Assembly: GCA_936432065.2 (NCBI GenBank)
Contig: OW386287.2
Location: forward strand, 78,681,804-78,745,803
Length of the DNA stretch: 64,000 nt
Source of the DNA: Rutpela maculata
Taxonomy: Eukaryota; Arthropoda; Insecta; Coleoptera; Cerambycidae
Direction of reading: 5' to 3'
Each line of letters starts with the position of its first letter. The first letter of the stretch is position 1. The position numbers and the translations under genes were made by a program. Under the pieces are notes generated by a model that was not told the origin of the DNA, searched no databases, and saw nothing but the letters and a program-made list of their open reading frames with translations. This document shows, piece by piece, positions 56,359 to 64,000 of this stretch.

Positions 56359-57165
56359 TATTAGTAAAATGTATAAACAAAAAAAAAATTAAAGAGAATA
56401 AAATTTCGCAAGATTTTTATTTAAGTACAAATGACAAAAATTAAGAAAGCATATTTTTTTAATTTAAATGATTAATACATTTTTTTATTTATTGATTGAC
56501 TTTTTCAAAAACAAGCTCTAGCTAACGCTAACTTACTTTCCAAATTTCAATGCAATCGGACTTTTTAAGTTATCGTGCTTACAAGAAACGTGACGGACAG
56601 ATGGAAAGACGGACGGACAGACGGACATTTTGAAAGTTGTTCAGAATTCGTTCACTAACATAATGATATGAAAATGTTTTCTCTACGAGTGATACTTACT
56701 GATTTAGAAATGTGCCGATCAAATACAATATACTCACTCTTCGTTTTTGCGAAGAGTATAATAATCACTTTGTAAACTTAAACAATGTCGAATTACTTTA
56801 TTCAGAAAGGACGGGTAAAAAGTTAAATTAATTAGAACACTTAGAAATAATGAAAGCTGTAAAAAATAATAAAAATGTAACAAACGAAGAGCAGATCTTT
56901 ATGGGTTCTAACATATTACATACAGTTGTCAAAATTCAAGGAACGGTGTAGTATATTAGCATGTATTTTATGGCAAATTAGGAATTCTGTTTTAATGTAT
57001 TTTATTTTTTTTTAATTTATTTTAATTATAAGTCTTATATATACCTACTAGCAACAATTTTAAACTTAGTATTGTTTTCACTCTTGACAAGGGCCTAAAG
57101 AAGCCGAAACACGTGTCGAGTTTAAGTTTAATAAAAGTTTCTGAAATATTAAAAATCGTAATTTT

Positions 57166-57784
57166 CTATATATTATATATATATGTATAGTTAATTCTGG
57201 AAATCAAAACCATACACTGTACCTACATTGCAATTCGTAGAACTTATTCGAGCTCTCAGAGAGTACTCTGCTTAACCAAACAACCATTACTTAATATTTA
57301 AGCTTCTTAAATTAAAAATAAGCCTTAAATAGATAAATATATATGTCAATAAACATTATAATATAATAATCATGCAACATTCACTGGTGTACATACTCTC
57401 TGGAATATGATTCTAGTAGCTCTACTGGATGGCGCTATTAGAAATATATTCAAATTCTGATATCGGGATCATAAATTCATGATGTCTATCGGTGAAATAT
57501 TGGTCAATATATTTATTCATCATGTGATTGGGAAAAGTATGCGCGAGATGGTTCCTACATGTTATTTTGTTTCTTGGTTGTCGTTACTGTTGTCATTACT
57601 ACCATTCTTTGATGAAAATACATTTGTATGTGACATAAATGAAGAAATTGAAAAGAAAGGTCCGTAAACAGCAAAAAATGTCAAGGGAGCGTCTAGAAGC
57701 AATTAACGGCAAAACTTACTAGAGATATATTTTATATGTACTTAATTTGTTTATTCGTCAAGGACTGGCAAAGTGGAGTAATTA
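57166..57784. other. Non-coding stretch; short hypothetical frame
   Basis: The 62-codon frame at 57479-57667 has one hydrophobic segment (CYFVSWLSLLLSLLPFF) and no known family. Nothing else. Confidence 0.3.
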
Positions 57785-59002
57785 TACCGGGTGACTTTTT
57801 TAGTTGATATTAAAGATAGAGTTCTGAAATTTTGCAGGCATACTTAGTGACATTTTTTGCATCTAATGCACTTTTTTAAATTTTTCTGCTGCTTTCAGTC
57901 TAACCGGAAGTGACGTCAACTTTCGATTTTCCAATGAAACACTATAGCTTTTCTTTTGGATTTCAAAACTAGATTTTTTTCTGAGTTAGAATATGTAAAA
58001 AAAGTATTAGGTTTTAGAGAAAAGTTTTTGAGATAATGTGATTTTAAGGTTTCATCTGTTGAGAAGCACTAAAAATCGAGTTACCTATGGAATGATTTTG
58101 TGGCAGATTAATATTGCCGTCAAAACGCGTAGTAGGCGCATGTCAAGTCAATAGAAGTTTGCATTGTCGTCTTTGAAACAATAAAAAACAAACAAAACAA
58201 TAAACATTTTTATTTCAAACAGTGACAAAAATTTAAACATGAAGCTGCAGTAACAAGGAAATTATCACAAATAATTTTCAAATAAGACACCATTTTAATC
58301 TACACACTTTTCAACTCTTCTCTTGACGCTTTCTGTTGTGTTCATTCAATAAACTGGGGGTTCATCTCTTGGCAGATTTCTCGAACACGTGCTTCCAAAG
58401 CCGCTCTTGTTTCTCGTTCGAATTCATAAACATTATCTTTAATATGACCCCATAAAAATCCAGTGAATTGAGATCCGGGGACCTCGCTGGCCATCTAATC
58501 TGCATCGAAACTACGACAAGTTGGTAAATATCTTTGACTATTTTGGTTAAAAATCATAAGGATGTTAAAGAAATCTTCGTTTGTATAATCATTTTCCATT
58601 TTTTTCACTAATTTTTTGTGAACTGACGCCAGAAAACTTTGAAATGCTAAATTCAAAGACAAGTAAACTTCTATTGACTTGACATGCGCCTTGATTTTTG
58701 GTGCTTCTCAACACCTGAAACTAAAATCGCATTATCTCAAAAACCTTTCTCTCTAATCTAATACATTTTTACATATTCTAACTCAGAAAAAATCTAGTTT
58801 TGAAATCCAAAAGAAAAACTATAGTATTTCATTTGAAAATCGAAAGTTGATGTCACTTCCGGTTAGACGGGAAATAGCAGAAAAATTTAGAAAAGTGCAT
58901 TAGATGCAAAAAATATCACCAAGTATGCTTGCAAAATTTCAAAACTCTCTTTAATAATAAGCGAGGAAAAGGTGCTGTACCGACTAAAAAAATCACCCGG
59001 TA
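57785..59002. mobile_element. 1.2-kb TA-flanked inverted-repeat element with transposase remnant
   Basis: TACCGGGTGACTTTTTTAGT (57785) and ACTAAAAAAATCACCCGGTA (to 59002) are the ends. The arms extend ~370 bp (TTGATTTCAAAACTAGATTT-type blocks; CGGAAGTGACGTCAACTTTC versus GAAAGTTGATGTCACTTCCG; GCGCATGTCAAGTCAATAGA versus TCTATTGACTTGACATGCGC). The middle holds antisense transposase sequence. Confidence 0.88.
58290..58505 (-). pseudogene. Mariner-like transposase fragment inside the hairpin element
   Basis: The minus strand reads WPARSPDLNSLDF (about 58495-58455) then, one frame over, GHIKDNVYEFERETRAALEA and REICQEMNPQFIE. This is the WPxRSPDLxxxDFFxWGxxK block with the last catalytic Asp, followed by the C-terminal helix. 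One frameshift; the N-terminus and first two catalytic residues are gone. Confidence 0.72.
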
Positions 59003-61356
59003 GTTAATGGGAAAGAGCAAGGAAATAGGCGATCGCCACAGATGATGTGATGCTATCAAATGTGCTATACGGCGAAGAGGGGCATTCCTTTGCTGCATGA
59101 AACGTCTGAAAATATCACGCCATCTGTCTGTTTAACTAACTAGAATAATGCATCGCTCACAAAATCTGCCAAGATGTTGCAACAATAAGCGGCAGAAGGC
59201 AGCTATCAGCGAGACACTGAAGATGGTAAATCTGAATCTACCAAGACATCGCTTAACCAACTATAACCCTTCTGGGAGTCTGCCAGCGATGCAAGACCAC
59301 ATCCGAAAATTCAATAATACCTCATATTATACCTACTTCAGTAAAATAGAATTAAATTTGGACCAAACCTGGAACAAAGTAACAAGCTAATTTCTTCCGG
59401 ATTGTATTCTATGGCTATCCAAGAGTCTCTGAATGAAAATCCCAAAAAATCCGCCATGCAGAAATAAAGAGAAAATGCGCCGCCATGTTTAAATTACCCA
59501 CTTTTTTTCCTTTAATCGGTAATAGCTCACACGAATGAAACTTTAGAAAAAAAGTAAAGATGCAAAATTTTGAGAGAAAGAGCTAAGCTTCGATATGGTA
59601 TAAATCGGTTAAATATTAACAAAACTGTGATTGTCAAAGTGACAGATTCTCATAAAAAAGGGTATTTTTTGTATTTTAATACCGTAAGAATGAAACAATA
59701 GTCAACAAAACTTTTGTTGGTAATACTAATTAAACATGATTTATTTTAGATAAATTTCTAAACGTCAAGTTGACAGGTAGTATGAAATATTGATATTTGT
59801 AATAAATTGACGATACATGCACCTACAAAACTGATTGATCGCGTTCTTTACAACTAGTTTACCAAACATCCCCAGCAATAAGAAACTAATGTTATTAAAT
59901 AAAACTTCATTTGGGAACTTAAAACTAAAAAGGAACCATAGAGTAAAATCAATTGCATTTACAAATAGGACAATTATTATATAAAAAAAAAGCATCAGCA
60001 GTCGTTAATCCTACACAACTTTTCAATAGGATTATTTGTATTGCTCGAGATCAAAATGATTTAAAAGTATGATACTATGAAATATAAGATACGCTCGGTA
60101 CGAGTACCAGCTTTCAACCTACTGTGCGCATAGCGTCACCCTCTAGTCAACTACTAATATCATAGAATTCTATGACTGCTTTTGTCAGCACTTTTCATTT
60201 CGCATAAGGCCGTGTGGGTTTAAATGTTTGTGAAAACACATACAAAATAATTGGTGCAAGCACATATGATCTTTTGCAACGTTGATTTTTCAACGTGTAA
60301 GTAAGCTATTTATTTTGTTTTTATTTAATATAAAATTTTAATCCATTTAATTAAACACAATAAATAGTAGTAGTAAATAATATACTACTTTAATTAGTTT
60401 AATTATGAAACAGTGCATTTATCTAACATTATTCAGGAAAATAGACAGTCAAGAATGAGAAATATTATTGTGTTATAAATTGCCGGATTCTTTAATGTTT
60501 TTATTACGAAAAACATTTTGCATCTGCAAAATAGCGTTTTTGCAGTATGACTTAATTCAATAGCGCGGGATATATCAATGTGTTCTCTCATGGTAATTAT
60601 TACAAATATTTAATAACCTCCACTGATTTGCTGAAACATTTCAAGAAAATCTGACTTCGATTTCAATAAACAACACTAACGTACATTAATTAGTTCTCAC
60701 ACCGCATTCTCTGCGCTGTACCGTTCGCGAGGGGGTTCCGTATACTTAATTGCAATTTTCTCGAAAACTGTTAATCCTAGAAAAAAAAGTTTCAAATAAA
60801 AAAGTTAGCTTCATCCTTTATCTTCATATGCCCTCAATATACTTGGTATCTATTTCGAAAGACAAAAAAGTTTCTCGTTTGTTATATTCCCACCTGTAAA
60901 TTTTCACAGTTTATCGACATAGCCTTAGAAAAAAAATCGTATTTTCTACACTTATTAACACTTGACCTTCATATTAACACATTTTGTTAACAAATATAGA
61001 TTCATCACACGGTAAAAATTTGAGATTAATTCGTTGTCCTGTTTTTTAGTTACAGCGAGTTAAACGAAAAAATAATTGTATCTATTATTTTACAATTTTC
61101 TCACATTTTTGGCTCTATCTTTTGTCTCGAACAACCAAAAGAGTCGTAATTTGTTATTTTATCGAAGGATAAGCTTCTAAACACTTCGGTTAAGGTAATT
61201 TTAGTTTACATCTAAATTAAAAATTGACCACTGAACTAGTTGACTTTTACGTGACGTAACAGCGGGATCTGCAGTAAGGGGAGGTATGCGTGAGAGCGTA
61301 TCTCTATTTCTTAGTATCATGATTTAAAAGAGTGTTTTAAATGTGAATTAAATCAT
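59003..61356. other. 2.3-kb stretch, mostly unassigned
   Basis: An 80-codon frame at 59148-59390 (NLPRCCNNKRQKAAISETLK, NLPRHRLTNYNPSG) has somewhat protein-like composition but no family I recognise. The rest is AT-rich, with CGCGAGGGGGTTCCGTATAC near 60729 as a repeat-like segment. Confidence 0.35.
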
Positions 61357-61924
61357 ATGCCGGTTAGTTTATTTGACGATATCTCGTTTCGAAAAACAAC
61401 AAAATCATGTCTTTTTTCTTATTTTGACAAAAAACTTACATCAAGTCCAACTTTGCTTGAAGGTGCTAAACAATTTGTAATAGACGGGGGGTTTCTCCTT
61501 AGTTGTGTTGTATGGCAACGCCCGGCTCAAACACACATTTCCACATATTTTTCATCAGTATGTTTCGTTTGTTCATTATCATTATTAAATTGTAGTATTA
61601 TTCTAATGAAAGCACTTCCTTTACATGTACAGAACATCAAAGAAGAACTAAACATGCACTTCAGAAAGAAATTAATATTAACAAAAAAAATAGTAGAGAT
61701 ATTTCAAAACGAATTTTTTGCATCAGCGTCAAATAAAGATTAGTTATTTAAACTTCTAACATTAATTTTTTCCCAAAATAATATCACAGTCAAATGTGCG
61801 GAAACAGATGCTGATTATTAAATTGTAAAAGCTGCTATTGATTGCTCAGCTGATATGTGTAACCCTGTTATAGTCCTTGGTCAAGATACAGACTTAATAA
61901 CGTTACTCATTGAGCATTGCAAAA

Positions 61925-62613
61925 CAAGAAACCGCTACCTAAGGAATCACTACTTCCACATCCAGATTCTCTATCAAGTCACTCACAACGAAAATACTTT
62001 GTATGTAGAAATAATTGTTTATGGAACTTTAATAATATAATATTTGAAATCCTCTTCCCCAAAAACCCATAAAGCAATACCCCACATCGGTAGTGGGGTG
62101 GGGGTGGTGATAGGGAGTGGTAGTGGAGGGTGGATGAAGAAAAAAAATATTTTGAGGTTTCTGGTTCTTGTACACACACTAAATCACATTTTTTTTTCAT
62201 CCCTTTAATAATGGGGTGGGGGTGGATTGCTAATGGCAATTTTTTTTTGAGACCTTAGTTTCTCTTGTATGTACTAAATACTAATTTTATGGACTCTTAC
62301 CTGCTTGATTTACCTATTTACCCCAATTTACCCCCTTCTTCGACGGAACAAGATGAAAATATAATCTAGTTCTATATCTCGTTAAAGTACGTATGTGTAC
62401 TAAATTTCAAGTCAATATCTCAAACGGTTCCAGAGAAAACGTGCGCACAAAAAAGTTACAGACAGAGTGACAGACATACATAGAGACCGACAGATAGACA
62501 GAAAATTTTTTTGCTCAAACTTAAAATCTCGACGTTTCATGGCATTCTAAGCCTATTTGAACAATAAAAATTTTTAAAAATTTTTTTGTCGTCACTACTT
62601 CCACTGGACATGG
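61925..62613. mobile_element. TIR element family S, copy 3, inside the PIN/XPG pseudogene
   Basis: AACCGCTACCTAAGGAATCA then CTACTTCCACATCC at the left; CTTCCACTGGACATGGAA at the right. The G-rich block GGTAGTGGGGTGGGGGTGGT lies at about 62091 and the CAGACATACATAGAGACCGA tract near 62472. It sits between the GQDTDL and HAISGCD blocks of the host ORF. Confidence 0.78.
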
Positions 62614-62924
62614 AACTAAAATGTATACATGATGAAAGTAAATCTGATAAAATAACGAATATCTGTAAGTTACGTTCAGAACTAAGTGAAAATGTAGTAA
62701 AAAGTTTTCTGTTTGCACATGCCATCTCCATCTCCGGATGCGATTCCTCTGCAATCCATAAAAAGGGCAAAAAAGTATTTTCGGCGGGATTTTCAGTTTT
62801 AGAAAACAATACTGAACTAAGTAACAGTCTATTAATTTTCAAAAGTAAATTTGCTGAAGCATATCAGCTTGGAGTATTTATGGAAGAATTTATTTTAAGA
62901 TGGTGTTGCAGTAAAAAAAAACCG

Positions 62925-63620
62925 CTACCCAAGGAATCACTACTTCCACATCCAGATTTTCTATCCAAGTCAGTCACAACGAAAAAAATTTGTATGTGGA
63001 AATAATTGTTTATGGAACTTTAATAATATGATATTTGAAATCCTCTACCCCAAAAACCCATAAAATGATACCCCACATCGGTAGTGGGGTGGGGGTGGTG
63101 ATAGGGGGTGGTAGTGGGAGTGGATGAAGTAAAAAATTATTTTGAGGTTTCTGGTTCTTGTGCACACACTAAATCACAATTTTTCCTCTTTAATAATGGG
63201 GTGGGGGTGGCAATGGGGGTGGCTAATGCCAAAATTTTTTTTGAGACCTTAGCTTCTCTTGTATATACTAAATACCAATTTTATGGACTCTTACCTGCTT
63301 GATTTACCTATTTACCCAAAATTTACTCCAATTTACCCACCAACCCTTCGACGAAACAAGATGAAAATATAATCGAGTTCTAGGTTTCATTAAAGTACAT
63401 ACGTGTACCAAATTTCAAGTCTATATCTCAAACGGTTCCAGAGTAAACGTGCGCACAAAAAAGTTACAGACCGACAGACAGACAGACAGAAATTTTTTTT
63501 TCGCTCAAACTTAAAATCTCGACGTTTCATCACATTCTAAGCCTATTTGAACGATACAAATTTTTTAAAAAAATTTTGTCGTTACTACCTATACTTCCAC
63601 TGGATGTGGAAGTAATTAAT
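62925..63620. mobile_element. TIR element family S, copy 4, inside the same pseudogene
   Basis: AACCGCTACCCAAGGAATCA then CTACTTCCACATCCAG at the left; CTGGATGTGGAAGTAATTA at the right, giving a 15-bp inverted pair TACTTCCACATCCAG / CTGGATGTGGAAGTA with TA at each edge. The interior closely parallels copy 3. Open frames crossing it (62586-63005 end, 63108-63302) take residues from the repeat and are not genuine. Confidence 0.8.
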
Positions 63621-64000
63621 AGTTTCAATGATTACAGGTTCGTTAGGTATAATCAGATTTCTGCTAGGCAAAATATTTTCCAACACTTTGATCTGGCAGT
63701 TCTTCCGCCAACATCCGATGCCACTAAATATCATATTTATAGAGTGTATTGGCAAATTTAAGTCTGGTTAGACGACAATCTTAATCCAGAGAACTGGGGT
63801 TGGAAAAACAGCGGTTATTTAGAACCAATTAAAACAGTACAAAAGTGTGCCCCTGATTTCATTTTAAATATTTTATTCTGTGGTTGCAAGAAAAATTGCA
63901 AACAGTTTTGTACATGTAAAAAATATAACTTTAAGTGCAGTACCAGCTGTGTAAATTGCATTGGACAGGACTGTGACAATACGTCAGAGGTGTTACTTTC

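Larger units (their letters stand above)
54495..57165. mobile_element. 2.7-kb composite foldback built of nested repeats
   Basis: The outer arms 54500-54875 and 56840-57160 are inverted (AACTTGACACGTGTTTCAGC versus GAAACACGTGTCGAGTTTAA; ACCGTTCCTTGAATTTCGAC versus CAAAATTCAAGGAACGGT). The middle arms 54878-55180 and 56350-56640 are the family T repeat (CACGTTTCTTGTAAGCACGA and its complement). A tRNA-like hairpin (55195-55450) interrupts the left side and a TA-flanked element (55498-56358) fills the centre. GCGAAGAGTATA at about 56751 is the family T end. No functional gene. Confidence 0.8.
61357..64000 (+). pseudogene. Copy 5 of the PIN/XPG-Cys-rich family, longest, interrupted twice
   Basis: Starts ATG 61357. 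LLEGAKQFVIDGGFLLSCVV is the first acidic block. After a frameshift near 61590 and TAG at 61741, the reading goes on as NNITVKCAETDAD then PVIVLGQDTDLITLLI (about 61864-61908), the second nuclease block. A TIR element (about 61925-62613) follows. Then KMYIHDESKSDKITNICKLR, FLFAHAISISGCDSSA (family HAISGCDTT), FILRWCC, and a second copy of the same TIR element (about 62925-63620). Finally SFNDYRFVRYNQ, LPPTSDATKYHIYRVY, LNPENWGWKNSGYLEP and a cysteine tail (CGCKKNCKQFCTCKKYNFKC ... CVNC) run off the window end. Nonsense codons and frameshifts make it dead. The order of blocks defines the family for the other copies. Confidence 0.65.

Overview
The window looks like an AT-rich arthropod (most likely insect) chromosome segment that is almost entirely transposable elements and satellite DNA. 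The reasons are a Gypsy-type LTR element, Jockey-like LINEs with A-rich tails, mariner/DDE_3-type transposase relics, many TA-flanked inverted-repeat elements, element ends of the form ACACCCTGTATA, and DUF4806 and 'transposase-domain' multicopy genes of a kind I associate with insects. The order cannot be fixed from this sequence. I see no bacterial-style operon, CRISPR array, rRNA or complete tRNA gene, and no confident ordinary host gene.

Layout: 0-3.3 kb holds two hairpin (foldback) repeats. 3.35-9.23 kb is a broken DNA-transposon transposase, split at 4063-7666 by a young, internally deleted Gypsy-type element with two 446-bp LTRs and a 4-bp target duplication. Removing that element restores the reading frame across the junction. 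9.4-14.4 kb is a five-exon gene with a DUF4806-like C-terminal region whose splice phases all fit; its introns are packed with a mariner relic and nested inverted repeats. 14.7-18.8 kb has AT-rich tandem repeats, a three-copy inverted repeat and a fragment of a TE-type protein. 19.3-21.3 kb has small inverted-repeat elements and an 11-bp minisatellite.

The most striking structure is at about 22.0-27.6 kb: a satellite whose ~606-bp unit is itself four diverged ~150-bp monomers, arranged as two opposed arrays meeting at about 24.82 kb. From 28 kb on, five separate remnants of one protein family (PIN/XPG-like nuclease core plus cysteine-rich tail) occur at 28.2-29.1, 31.2-31.7, 41.2-41.8 (minus), 53.7-54.1 and 61.4-64.0 kb. 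One lies between the arms of a hairpin element, like a captured gene fragment. Another is interrupted twice by the same TIR element.

Other notable parts are a 5'-truncated LINE (35.8-37.4 kb) with a related unoccupied site elsewhere in the window, two families of foldback elements whose arms are built from tandem subrepeats (38.8-40.5 kb; 45.2-46.3 and 50.9-52.0 kb), a second LINE relic (47.3-48.6 kb), and a repeat family carrying a tRNA-like pol III module (50.0 and 55.2 kb). Two hairpin elements (55.5-56.4 and 57.8-59.0 kb) still contain antisense scraps of mariner-like transposase. Functionally this is a nested TE graveyard. The DUF4806-like gene is the best candidate for something still expressed.
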